64,000 bases of DNA from Trichopria drosophilae (taxonomy: Eukaryota; Arthropoda; Insecta; Hymenoptera; Diapriidae): NCBI GenBank assembly GCA_030407085.1, contig CM059582.1, positions 3,100,001-3,164,000 of the forward strand, given 5' to 3'. Each line of letters starts with the position of its first letter. The first letter of the stretch is position 1. Under the pieces are notes generated by a model that worked only from the letters and a program-made list of their open reading frames with translations, searched no databases and was not told the origin of the DNA. The position numbers and the translations under genes are program-made. Positions 1 through 12,400 of the stretch are shown in pieces.

Positions 1-122
1 CTCCATGTCGGCCATCTACAACGTGGTATCTAGAGTGGGGAGACTAACTGAGGGGGAGTTATTCGTTAACGGAGGCGTCTGAATATTCGATAACGGAGTA
101 TTCGATAACGGAGGTTCTACTG
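1..122. mobile_element. End of a pogo-like DNA element, cut by the window edge
   Basis: The segment ends in GGAGGTTCTACTG followed by TA, which read inverted is the CAGTAGAACCTCC start typical of pogo/Tigger-type terminal inverted repeats with a TA target site. Just inside it, the unit TATTCGATAACGGAG occurs about three times in tandem (about 60-115), a common arrangement of subterminal repeats. The other end lies left of the window, so element size and coding content are unknown. The family assignment rests on the terminal sequence only. Confidence 0.45.
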
Positions 123-124
123 TA

Positions 125-660
125 CAGTATGTAGTATGCAACAAAAATTACATGATTATTTTTTTTCTCTATTTCATTTAAAAACTTTGTCAAAATGTTT
201 TGAGAAACGATTACTTTTATTATGTAATAATAAAAAATTGTAAATAAACAAAACAATTTTCCATATTTATGATTTTATAAATATAATTTCCTTGTATATA
301 TAGACCCCTTATTAAAAAGTTGCAAAGCATCTTAGGGAAATGGAAAAACTAAGTTATTGAAACTTTAAGGAACTATAACAAACCATCTTTCGAAAAATAC
401 GAAAAAAATGTTTTTTTTTTTACGACGAATTTAATGGTAATAACAATTTAATCAAAATGTTTGATAAAAAAGATTTTTTTTTTTGTCGAAAAAATAATAT
501 TTTTTAAAATCCATCCATAATTAGTTAGAAAATATGTTTTTTTATTCACCAAATTTGCTTTGAATGTTTAAATTAAAAAGAACGAAAAAATTATAAAGAA
601 AATGGGTGGAAAAATTAAAAAAAAATTGAGAATTCAATTTTTTGGGTAGAGAGGGTTCTA
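125..660. other. AT-rich non-coding sequence
   Basis: Long T and A runs and no open frame of note. If the plus-strand exon at 2301 has an upstream exon left of the window, this is intron. I see no regulatory or RNA feature here. Confidence 0.5.
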
Positions 661-666
661 TATATA

Positions 667-1178
667 CAGTGGTCCTTCCCTTATTCTAATTTCCTTTATT
701 TTAATGTCTTCCCTTATTCTAATTTTTTCCCTTCTCCTATTCTAATATTTTGCCCTCACGCGTTCTCCCCACTGATGTGTGTTAACGTGTAGATTTTCAA
801 AATACAAATAACGGCGCATGCGCAACAAAAGAAAAAGAGACAAAAGTGAGACAGGAATTTTAAGTAGGGAGGAGAGGGGAAATTAGAATAAGGGAAGAAG
901 GCGGCCATCTTGCCTGACTGGACAAATTAGAATAAGGGAAGGACTACTGTAGGTGCGATGGGGAGAACGCGTGAGGGGAAATATTAGAATAGGAGAAGTG
1001 AAGAAATTAGAATAAGGGAAGGACTACTGCACAAATAACGGCGCATTCGCAACAAAAGAAAAAGAGACAAAAGTGTGACTACAAATCTAAGCAGTGGGGA
1101 AGAGGGGAAAATTAGAATAAGGGAAGAAGGCGGCCATCTTACCTGACTGGGCAAATTAGAATAAGGGAAGGACTACTG
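667..1178. mobile_element. Pogo-type MITE with internal tandem duplication
   Basis: The element begins CAGTGGTCCTTCCCTTATTC and ends with the inverted form GAATAAGGGAAGGACTACTG, and each end is flanked by TA. The left arm, including CCCTCACGCGTTCTCCCC, pairs with GGGGAGAACGCGTGAGGGG around 959-977. Two copies of a unit of about 150 bp (805-949 and 1032-1178) lie 227 bp apart, so the 3' terminal sequence occurs three times (ending at 949, 1029 and 1178). Each copy carries GCGGCCATCTT (YY1/Pho-like when inverted) and GGCGCATGCGC or a one-base variant (NRF-1-like). There is no transposase frame, so it is non-autonomous. Confidence 0.75.
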
Positions 1179-1474
1179 TATATATATATAGATTAAACGT
1201 TTTAGCGTGAAAAAATTTGTTTCCGAATAAAGGCTATTCAAATTTGTCAATCTATTTTAAAAATTAAAAAAAAAAAACAATTGGAAAACAGAAAAACATA
1301 TTTTCTAAATAATTACGTATGGATTTTAAAAAATTCCATTTTATTACAAAAAAAAATTTTTCTTTTTTGGTAAAAAAATTTGTTTCTGATTTTTATTTTA
1401 TTACTATTGACTTCCTCCCCAAAAATCACTAAAGAAATAATTTCTGGGGAATTTTTGAACGTTTGTTTGATATA

Positions 1475-1890
1475 CAGTGGTCCTCCCCTTATTTTAAGTT
1501 TTCGAGTCAAGGAAGATGGCGGCTTCTTCCCTTATTTTACCGCTTCCCTTCATCCCCACCACTGGTAGTATGAGAGAATAAAAACAGGGAAGGAGATAGA
1601 GTAGGATCTCTCTTATTCTAATTGTTCCCCCACAAGTCTTCTCCCACTATCACACGAAAAGTGAACGAAAAATATTGTCCACGAATCACAAGCTCGCAAG
1701 CAAAGTAAGTGGGGGTAAGGGGAAAATTAGAATAAGAGAAATCGGCGCCGTCCGCACTCTTTTGAACACTTTTAAATGGCGAATGGTGGGGGAACTCACG
1801 AGGGGAAAAAGTTAACATAAGAGACGAAAAAAAGTTAAAATAAAGGACGCAGTTAAAATAAGAGGAGTTAAAATACGGGGAGGGCCACTG
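1475..1890. mobile_element. Second pogo-type MITE of a related family
   Basis: It starts CAGTGGTCCTCCCCTTATTT and ends AAATACGGGGAGGGCCACTG, inverted ends flanked by TA on both sides (1473-1474 and 1891-1892). The interior has repeated runs of TTAAAATAAG or TTAGAATAAG in both orientations and the sequence AAGATGGCGGC at 1513-1523, a full YY1/Pho consensus. Ends and interior resemble the element at 667-1178 but are diverged from it. No coding capacity is seen. Confidence 0.75.
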
Positions 1891-1892
1891 TA

Positions 1893-2300
1893 GCTGATTT
1901 TGTGCCCGGACTCTCCCCTTGTGATAACAAACGAAAAAAGTTTTATTATAAATTGTAATGTAATAATTATATCAGGCTTACAATTAAAAAGTTGAAATCA
2001 AAACTATTTTTAGTCCATTTTTCTACATCAAGTCCCTTTTTTAGTTTCTTTTTTTTAAGTTCAAATTCCCTTTTTTTAAGGGGACAAGGCACTGGGAGTC
2101 CTGGTAACTGAAATATTGTAAATAAAAGAAATTGTTACTTACCGTTACGAATAATCTGAAACGAAATGATAATATGGTATCGTAAAAATTCGTAACTATT
2201 TAGCAGATAATTTATTAAGACAGTTGTAGATTATCATTCCATCGAGTGTACATATCACAATAGTTTGCATTATTTACCAATACACTTATTTCGTTCACAG
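1893..2300. other. AT-rich sequence upstream of the plus-strand exon, probably intron
   Basis: There is no open frame. The stretch ends with the acceptor TTATTTCGTTCACAG immediately before the exon at 2301, so it is most simply the last intron of the plus-strand gene, interrupted by the two MITEs to its left. Confidence 0.45.
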
Positions 2301-2396
2301 GTTCTGTGTAAAGAGTTGACCAGAGATCAGCTTTGGGAAATTATGGAAAAAATCATGGCAGCCTACGATGACGAGCCAGAAACAAGAGACACTTAG
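2301..2396 (+). CDS. Terminal coding exon of an unrecognised plus-strand gene
   Basis: A pyrimidine-rich acceptor (TTATTTCGTTCACAG) is followed by 31 open codons and TAG at 2394-2396, starting in phase 0. The peptide begins VLCKELTRDQLWEIMEK and ends with an acidic, polar tail (AAYDDEPETRDT), as expected of a soluble protein's C-terminus; the first half looks like an amphipathic helix. Preceding exons would lie left of the window, because no candidate with a matching donor was found between 1 and 2300. The gene ends about 970 bp from the stop codon of the minus-strand stomatin gene, so the two are convergent. I do not recognise the family. A chance open frame next to an AG is possible, but the codon composition is protein-like. 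Confidence 0.55.
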   Translation, partial: VLCKELTRDQLWEIMEKIMAAYDDEPETRDT

Positions 2397-3362
2397 TTTT
2401 TATCCGAAGCGTTTGTATGAACTTGACAGAATTTTGTTAAATGTAAGTGTCGTGTTTTGAGGTCGCTGTCATTGACTGCCGTTTTTTTACATGTAAATAT
2501 AGAATTAGTCGAAAATTCATCGATTCGTCGTTCATTTATTTCCCGCTATCGAACGTCATCGTGGTCGTTGCGTGCAACTTGTAAAAATTAAATCTACGCA
2601 ATTAAATTTCAAAACAAACAAACGAAAGTGACACGAAAAAAAAATGCAAAAACTGCTTAATATTTGCTTAAATTAATCATGCTCTAATTTCTTTCTTCCT
2701 TACGTTGCAATATTTTATAATATCGTAAAATGACATTATTGCTTTCTCCTTCATAGAACCGTCAATTACTTATAAACAATCGATACAGTCTACGTGTCGT
2801 ATCTAGATCCTAAGATGAGAAAATAATAGTCTTCTTACCGGCAGAAACACAATTGTTCGCTCGTATCGACTCGATCGGCTGATCAATGACCACAAACTCG
2901 ATGAAAGCGCAAATATCCCACTCATTCCCTTTAATACATCCGTTATATATAAAGTCTATAATTGCAAAACTCTGAAATTGCAAGATCGGTCCCGAATTTT
3001 TCTGTAGATAGTTCATTTTCTCTATTTTTTTTTTTATTTTCACAATTTTTTAACGAATTTCTCTGCTCTGATACTTTCTTTTCCAATAAGAATTGGAAAA
3101 AGGCCCTTCGATCCAGTCGAGGGAAACGAGACGTCCGAGAAAGAACTCCGTGCTGCTCGTAAAGTACGGACAAACTCTTTTTTTTTTTTTTTTCACGAAT
3201 ACTGGACTGAAAAAAACTGGAAAGACGAAAGGCGCATCTCGTCCCGTCGCAGATATCCGCAATGGCGTTTAACTGGGATTTTCGAGGCTGGCAGAGTCCG
3301 ATGCAGATCTTACAATCAGCAATTTTGTCGCTTATAGTAAAAAACACCAAAAGAGTCGAAGT
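2397..3362. other. Intergenic strip between convergent genes, including both 3' UTRs
   Basis: After the TAG at 2396 an ATTAAA-type signal near 2588 could serve the plus-strand gene. On the minus strand the stomatin 3' UTR would run down from 3362. The open frames on both strands between 2810 and 3350 are antisense or UTR frames without any recognisable domain and include simple A/T runs. Confidence 0.5.
3033..3038 (-). promoter_or_regulatory. Candidate polyadenylation signal of the stomatin-like gene
   Basis: TTTATT on the plus strand reads AATAAA on the minus strand, about 325 nt after the stomatin stop codon. AATAAA-like words are common in AT-rich DNA, so this is only a reasonable candidate. 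Confidence 0.3.
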
Positions 3363-3467
3363 TTAGGCCTTTACGGCGTCCTTAGCCGTCATGAAATACG
3401 TAAGCATGTCGATCGGCAGCGGGAACACGATCGTCGAGTTCTTCTCCGCTGAAATTGTGTTCAGCGT
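3363..3467 (-). CDS. Stomatin-like terminal exon
   Basis: 105 nt including TAA at 3365-3363, after acceptor TTTAATTTTCAG. It encodes [20 protein letters not shown], then [14 protein letters not shown]. The C-terminal hydrophobic stretch is the segment needed for oligomerisation and lipid-raft association in human stomatin. The protein lacks the long C-terminal tail of nematode MEC-2. Confidence 0.95.
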   Translation of the reverse strand, partial: TLNTISAEKNSTIVFPLPIDMLTYFMTAKDAVKA

Positions 3468-6400
3468 CTGAAAATTAAAATATTATTGTTACACTCCAAG
3501 ATGTAAAATGGAAGACATGTAACCAGGTAAGTCTAGGTTTTTCGTTTACAATGAAAAGAAGCTCTAACATTATAATTTTAAAAAGAATATTATTTATTAA
3601 ATGTTACGTGTTAAACCGTCGCTTTAATTTTTTTTAAAAAGTTTGTATTCATTTGATATATTCGACTGAAGAATTAGTAACATGATTATGGAAGATTATA
3701 ATATACTTCCTAAAGCGCAAAATCACTATTTGGAGCTAGTAAAAACGAAGTAACTTGTTCGGAGTGGAATTTAATTCTTGAAGGAGTACATTTTTATTCT
3801 AAGACAGTTTGAATTTTCATAGAAGATTCCATAATAATTTGTATTTAACCTAACCTAACCTAACCTAACCTAACCTAACCTAACCTAACCTAACCTAAAT
3901 ATATAATTATTTGGAAATAATTTGTGATATATTTAGGATATTTATGACAAAGTACAATTACTATTGGTATTTAATTAATTACCCAGTAAACGAAAACGAA
4001 TAGAAAGTTAAAAATACGAATTGAAATGAACTCAAGTGAATTAAAATGAATTATAAAGTGGATTCAATTAATCGTTTTCATGCGTTTATAAGGGACAAAA
4101 AAATAATAATTATTTACAACAATAATTTTGACACATACGTGGAAAGTTACTAAAATTTATCGTTTCTTTTTGTCCGCCATATTGGATTCACCATTTTGAA
4201 TTTACTAAACCTAACCTAGAATTCGTATTTATAGTTTTCAGTAACCTCAAAAATCTTTGTGTAACAATTTTCAATTGAACCATGTGAAATTAATGCACAG
4301 AGGGTTAATTAATTATATTAAACTGTCTTGAAGGTCATTATTTACAACCCTTCGACATTTTCATGGTTTTCATATCGAATACATTGAATACAGTGCATTA
4401 AAATCATGTTATTACAAATTGAATCTTTTTTATTTCGTTTATACATTACGATAAGTGTATTTAGATGAAAAAAGAATGATATAAATTTATCTTCTTACCC
4501 AGTAAACGAAAACGAATAGAAAGTTAAAAATATGAATTGAAATGAATTCAAGTGAATTAAAATGAATTAAAAAGTGGATTCAATTAATCCTTTTCATGCG
4601 TTTTAATTCATTTTAATTCACTTGAATTTCATTTCAATTCGTATTTTTAACTTTCTATTCGTTTTCGTTTATTGGGTAAGAAGATACATTTATATCATTC
4701 TTTTTTCATCTAAATACACTTATAATGCAAATATAAATGAAATAAAAAAAGATTCAATTTGTAACATCTTGATTTTAACACACTGTATTCAACAATGTAT
4801 TCGATATGAAAGCCATGAAAAATTCGAAGGGTTGTAAATAATCATCTTCAAGACTGTTTAATATAATTTATTAACCGTCTGTGCATTAATTATTTCACAT
4901 GGTTCAATTGAAAATTGTTACACAAAGATTTTTGAGGTTACTGAAAACGAATTCTAGGTTAGGTTTACTAAATTCAAAATGGTGGATCCAATATGGCGGA
5001 CAAAAAGAAATTTTAGTAAATATTTCACGTATGTGTCAAAATTAGAGTTGTAAATAATTATTTTTTTTTTGTCACTTATTCAAATTTTTGGAAGTGTTTG
5101 TTGTGTACAAGAGTTTAGATGCGTCACATTATGAGGTTTCTCTCAACTTCAATCATTGGAAGATCTTAGCAGTTCAGGAGCGAAAAAGCTCAGAAATTGA
5201 GGAAACATGATTTCTTTTTAGAGCACCTTAGGAGGACATCTTGAACTCATTTTTATTCTGTCTTCATCAGATTTCAGTCCAAAATAAAAAACAGTAAGTG
5301 CTCCGCCGATATGATAGGAATTTCCCCTATCTTATCTAAAACCGGAAAGAAAAATGACCTTATCGGCGGAGTGGTTTAGAACCCCCATAGCCTGAGGACT
5401 ACTGGAATGTCTATGTATGAATTGATACACGATACAAGACAGAAGCACTTTTGACAGAACTTTCGTATGTAAAGATTTTGTCGCGAATTGCTCTGAATGA
5501 ACCCTGCGTAAAACTGTAAATATCGGATCGAAATCAGGATAGAAGTATACAGACATACTTTTTTATTACACAAAAAAAACAATAAAACAGTGAACATCAG
5601 ATTTGAAACTTCCGCTTTACCAGATATTTATCATTTTTTAATTTATTTAAATAAGGAAAATTAATAACAGTTCCCAAATAATTATATTAGGAAGACAGAA
5701 TTTACTAAGAAATGATTAATACTAAATTAAGTATTTTCGAAATTTACCTACTTGAACTTATATACGTTGTTAATAATGTACAGTATTGTCTAAGTCATCG
5801 ACACGTCGACTACTATTGAAAAATTAGAAAATGTAAAATCAACTAAAGTTTTTTTTTATTTTTAATTTTTTAATTAGTGACTAGTGTTAAGAGCTGGATG
5901 TAAGTTTTTTATTTATTTTTACCTAAAAAAGTTGTTTATATAAATTTCTTAAAAAATAATTTTTGTTTTAGATACTTAACACTATGTCAGTACATGTCAT
6001 ATTGTTAAATTCAAATGAATTTAAGATATATGGCTTATGGAATTGGCATAGTACATAATTTTAACAAGAATATTTATAATAAGGCAAATTAATTTTCTCT
6101 TTTTTTATATTATTTAACGTTGGAGGTTAGGATGGGTACGTTGAATATAAAATAAAATAAAATATAATAATAGTTTTTTCCTCTCAAACACTTACAAAAC
6201 CAGACTTTTTCCAATTTTTCAAATTGCTCATTACATAACGTTTCGGTTAGATGAAATTTGTATTGTAAAATTTGTAAGTTTTATTGTATTTTTAAACTTA
6301 AATGAATTATGTATATTAGAAATAATAAATTTTCTGAAGAGGGCCCTCATTATTGGCCGAAACGTAAAATTATTGTGTAAACCTGTTTAAGAACCGTTAA

Positions 6401-9400
6401 TACTAAGTCTAATAATTAATATTATTTCAAATAAAACGGTTAAGAAAATTAAGCACGTTTTACTAAACGTTGCATATCAATTTCAGACATATAATCCATT
6501 TTTATCCATAATGAGGTATTTTTATCCCGTTTTCGATCCGTTACTATCCGGTTGTATCCGATTATAATATCCACTTTTTTAAGCAGGGAACCCTATCGGC
6601 CCGAATCGACCGAAATTATTAGTCGGCTTTTTCGATTGTCGACCGAAAATTGACCGAAAGGTATTTTTTTTATTGTCAACGTCAAACTTTCATTAATTGA
6701 TTTTCGGTTGACTTTTACGAAGTTTTGATTGATTGATTTCGCAAAAGTCGACCGGAAATTGACCCAAAATTTAATTTGCCGAATATAGAAAATTGACCGA
6801 AAATCGGCGGTCGAGTTGTGCAGAAAATGAAAAAGTATTCCGAATATTGAACCGATTTATAGGTCGTGTCGATTTTAATTTGGCCTAATATTGACCGATT
6901 TTGGTCGAATTAACTCTAAATCGACTTAAAAAACGGGTCAACCTGGGCCGATATGGAAGATGGAACGATAACAATAAAAAATTGTCATTTTATTTGCTAA
7001 TTATCGTAAAAGCACTTATTCGTTCATTATGTATATCGTCCATCGGTCTGTATGTAAGAATATATCGCGTGATTTTGTTTATGGATTGGAACGCCACCTA
7101 GTGAACCTGGATGAAGCAGATCTCAAAACTGTCGATAGCTTTACAAAAAATGATGATTCAAAATGAGTTTAAGACTTTAAACACAAGACCTTTTCGTGTC
7201 TTCATTTTAGGAAGTCAGATGTAAGACTTTTTTAAGAACTCGTTTTTCAGTTTTGTCATAATTAAGGACTCTTTAAAAGATCTTTTTTGGAGATATCTTT
7301 GAGAAGAGCTCTGGACAACCGCTTTAAGGTATATGTACTGTTCTTGGATGACTTTATATCGTATACGAAATGTGCTCATTATGAACTATTATAAGTAATT
7401 AGCAGCATAGTCTTAATTTTGTAACCATTATCGAAATGAATACGTATTTGTAAAAAATGTTAAAGAATATTGCTTCATTAAATCAAGGGAATAGTTTACC
7501 TGGAGATATCGAAGTTGAAGTGCGGCTGGAGAATCTCCGATGACATCCGAAGCCTCTTTTAAAGCTCTGCTCGCCTTTTGTTCACCCTCTGCAGCGATCA
7601 CCTGTGAAGAACATTGATTTTTCATTCACGTTTTTTCTTTTATTCTGATATTTTTTCCTTTGAAAATATTATTATATGAAACAGTATAATTTTTTACGGT
7701 ATTATATTTCTTTTTATTTTAATTGATTCTAAAGGAAATTATAGAATTTTCAATTAATTTTTTTTTCTATTAGAGCTCGGGTTCTAACAAATTGGATTGA
7801 ATATACTTTGAAGAAATGAAGCAAGACCTCATACTTTTGAATTTTTTATAGTATTGTCATTTATGATTAACTTCATTTTTTGGTATAATACTTAGGTCCT
7901 ACATCTATTTTAATATGTAATTTAAGGACCATATTTTGTCGTATTAATTGTTAATATTATACGTATTATTATTTATTATTAATTGTTAATAAAAACGACT
8001 AGAAGTTCTTGACATTTTTACTATTCAGACAATATAAATTCCACAAAATCTAATAATTTTTACCAGAAATAATGTCAAAGCATAATATATTGATAATAAT
8101 TGTTTATGATTTTGTATGCATGTTTTTTTTTTATTTTACTAAATTTGTGTAATCTTTATTATTAAATTCGTCTATTTTATTATAAATTAATAAAATGTAC
8201 TATTTCATTTATATGACAATTATATATATTTTGAATAGTTTCGAAATCCTTTATGGATTTTTATAATTTCCAAGATTGAAACTGCAAAACATTATACATG
8301 TTCCTTAGGGACGAATAATCAAGAAATAATTCTTTGATTGTGTATGATAATATCTAATGATAGTTGTTTATTCCCTTATCTTTCTTTATGTTTGTTAATT
8401 TTTAATTTCGCCTCTTTCATCAGGTTTTTATAGGTATTATTTTAATGGATCTCTATATTGACCAAAATGACATTTTAAAATATCTCTATTTGCGAACATA
8501 CATCATAAACAAATATGCAGCACTAAAAGGAAAATTTTAAATTTTGTGAAAATGGACATTTTAAAACCTACAGAGTAAATAGAGCTACTAGAAAATAGAT
8601 GTGAAAAGTGAATCAAAATATCGCATTCAGAAATACGATTAAATATTGAATATATCTACATAAAATAAAATATATTTTTAATGACTATGACGGATAATAA
8701 ATTTAATTGTTGTTTTTCTAATTCATTTTTTTCTGCTTACTGAGCGAAAACTCAAAAAAATAATTTTTTTTACAGTGTCACAGTTCCATAATTCAAAACC
8801 GACTCATACAAAAACAATAGCATAAATCCTACTGGTAAGCAGAAACAAAATCAATTACATAAAACCCAAGTTCAAAATTCAAATAAAACTGAAAATAAAA
8901 GATTACGAAAAGTTTTTTAGAAATATTTATTTTTTTTATTGTAGTTTATATTATTTTGTATTTTTTGTATAGAAATATATACTATTTTGAGGAGGGTCAA
9001 AATAAATGACCGAAACGTTAATTGTCTAATTTATTAACAACACCAATTAAATCTGACATAAAATACAAGAAAATTCAAGAACTTACGAAAGAGTCAGAAA
9101 AGAAAGAAAGAATTATTAATTGTTGTTATTTTATAATCAATATTGAATACTAATTATGAGTCATACCCACAATTATACTATATTTTTTATTATGTATCGA
9201 TTACTGTGATGAAAAAGACAGGGAGTTTAAGGATTGTGTTGGACAATATACATATTTTACAGTAGCATTTTTATTACTATAATTCTATGTCTTTTAATAA
9301 TAGTTAGACTAATTCCTATTGCTTAGATTCAACTCTCGAATCTGTAGCGAGAAATCGAAAATATTAACATTTTGATATTAAAAAACGACAGTCCGCTGTG

Positions 9401-12400
9401 GAAAATTTTTTTGGCTGTCATAGTTTCAGGTAGAAATTGAATTTTTCGACGAGCTATTATCAAACAAATTCCATTGGGATTATATTAAGTTGATTTATTA
9501 CTAGGTTAGATTAGTTTCTATTCTGTCACTGTTCAACGAAGTAACAAATTTTAAAATTTTACATTTTTTGACAGCTCAAATAACGAGTATTATTTGTATA
9601 CTCGCTTGTCAAAAACGTTAATTTCTTACTGAAATTACGACTTCCGAGGCAATTCTTCTTAGCGAGTTGGCTTCACTGCAGTATAAAAAAATCCAGAAGT
9701 TAGGTAAAAATGTTTGTAATAACTTAATTGGAATTTTCTTCTATTTTTGTTATTGAAATATATGATGTAGAACACAATATTGTTGCAAACAACGAATTTG
9801 AAACTATTAAAAAATAGGGCTTTAATTATGTATACAATCGATATGGAGGTACTACAAAGGAACCGCTAAGAAGTGAGAAAACAATGGGAACAATCCTTCA
9901 CAGGTTTTAATTTGCAGATGAACACTTTGTTAGGATTATTTTAAAACGTACCTTAGCACGAGCTTCTCGTGCGGCTTCGGCTTCCGCTGCCATGGCTCGT
10001 TGCAGTTGAACTGGTAGACGAACGTCTTTTCTGTAAAATTAACATTTAATAAATAAATTTTGAATATTTTCAAAATATTTAAATGTCAGATTTTAACTTT
10101 CGAAAATATTCTTTGTAAAAAATGTCACTCTGGATTGTAACTTTTGAAAAAATAAATGGAAATATTTAATATCCTCAGGACATTTTATGGGCATACTCTC
10201 GAAATCTGAATTGGCTAAAAACTACTAATCTAAAATGAAAAATGGGTTGGTATCAATTAGTTATTTTTATATTATAAGTAAGTAATTACTAATTTATTAA
10301 TAAAATTCTACTAATCTAAAAGTAGAAATTGTGTATTTTAGTTCTGACGGTTTTACATTAATTAATAACTTAGTAGTTTTTCATTATTTAGTAGTAAAAA
10401 CTATTACTAAATGATTTTTTTAAGTAGTAAGTTTTAACGAAATCAGATTGACAGAGTATGATGCCTTGGAGTCGCTAATAAGACAATAAAAGCTGAAATT
10501 TGGACGTCCTGAGGAGCTCCATATGACATCCTGCGAGGATGATGTCATATTCATCGAAAAAAGAATTCTTAAAAATTGAATTAATTAAAATCTATTTATT
10601 CATAAACAAAAAGTTGAGCTACTTATTTAATTTGTAATAAAATGTGGAAACCTACTGTGTCATTAGTCAAACATTCTCTTTTACTTTTCGAATAATATTT
10701 TTTAATGTATTACTAAGCTTTTAAATATTCGTTAGTGAAAAAGTGATAGTAACCCTCTATTTTATATTAGTACTACCTACTAATTCAGATTTAATGAGAA
10801 AAATTGTCAGAAGGCTTTTTTTTATACAAACAATTGCTATTATTTATAATAAAATGTTTGGAATATTTGAGATATTCATAGTAAAATATTAAACATTTAT
10901 TTTTCAAAAATAAACCACAAAGTTTATGAGATATTTTGAGTATTCAATAATCATTCATGAACAACGCAATAAAAGTTCATATTACAAATATTTGAAGTAC
11001 TATTCTTCACTTTATTGTTGTAATATCCATTTAGTAATTTTTTCAACTTCAGGAGATCTTTTCGAATGGCAATATAACTAGAACGAATGTTGCATTCTAC
11101 GAAGAAAATATTGATGAAATAAAAGTACCTCTCGAGTAAAAGGAAATTTTCTCTTCGGGTAATATTTGTTAAAATAAAAAGTCTCCACTTTCTTTGTGCT
11201 AGCAAGAAATATAGCGAGGAAAGTAAAGTTGAATTTTATTTTTCAATCTTTACTTTTTTGTTAATGCATTAGTTATTTAAATACGAAGTTTAGTTTCTTT
11301 TCAAAATTGCCATATCGAATTCTGTACTAATTATATTAATGAAAAATAAATATTCTTTAGAGATAATGTGAAATCACATTTTCTGTGTTTGTAATTATAC
11401 AATAAATTGTAATTTGATTATTGCTTGAGTAATTAAATTTTCAAATAATTTGTGGAATATCGACTGAGTATACTGTTTCAACGGCTGCATTCTATTGTAT
11501 GAACAAAAGCTGATGAAATGGAATGAAGACTACAATAGCAAATAAATGGCTTCTCCGGTACCATTATAGTTTTGATAATGCTAAGTACGAATGATATTTT
11601 TCAAGTAATTCTTAATACTGTGGCTAACATTCATTTCTTTACTATATTAAATAAAATAAAAACATTAACAGTTTTCAACTATTTGTATTTTTTAAAACTT
11701 AATTGACATAATAATTCTGAATGCAGTTAAGTTTCAGAAAGAAAATATTTAATTACTTCTTCATTCAATTAACACATTGATATCATATTATATGAATACT
11801 ATCCTTTCCTGATTTTTATGTTCTAAAAAATAAAAATGTTGTATTCTTTTCTTTAGAATTTCTAGGTATTCGATAAGATCTTTCAATATTTTAACAAAAT
11901 ATTTTCTGTACGGAAAACACAGTTATCTAAACATACAAAATAAATAATCACAAATATTGTTTTTTTTTAAATTTTGTTATACTTACATTTCGACTCTTTC
12001 TACTTTAATGCCCCAGGAATCAGTCGCTTGATCTAGAGCGGTCTGTAATAGGGAAAAAATACATTTTGATTAACTAAAATATATACAGGGTGATCCAAAA
12101 GTCCCGGAACAGCAAAATATCTCAGCGGGAGTGCATTTTCGAGGAAAATGTTTCAGACAAAAGTTTCAGGATTTTTCCCTGGCTATTTAATGGCGATATT
12201 GAATTTGACCTTGAACATGACCTTGAAGGTTATTTCAAGGTCAAGTTAATTTTTTTAAATGGGAACCCCTATTTTTTTTCATGGATTCTGAAAGAGCGGG
12301 AAATTCTACGTCCGAGTATGATATGATCGATTTTTCCGGCAAGGTCATTTCAAGGTGAAACTTAAAACTCCCGTAACGGCGAAATATCTCAGAGGGTGTG

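Larger units (their letters stand above)
5074..6591. other. Intron sequence with a short foldback and a hammerhead-like relic
   Basis: Part of the intron between the last two stomatin exons. It holds a foldback near 5299-5373, overlapping minus-strand open frames (5332-5597) with no recognisable domain, and a ribozyme-like motif at 6334. The rest is AT-rich with no feature. Confidence 0.5.

Noticed and set aside
2810..3350. Overlapping open frames of 66-135 codons on both strands
   Set aside because: They lie in the 3' flank of the stomatin gene, cross A/T homopolymers, and show no domain; chance frames.
3846..3895. Chromosome end
   Set aside because: Only ten telomere-type units, inside an intron of an intact gene.
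5332..5597. Two overlapping minus-strand frames suspected to be retroelement endonuclease
   Set aside because: No C..C...Y[VI]G block or other catalytic motif can be found in either frame.
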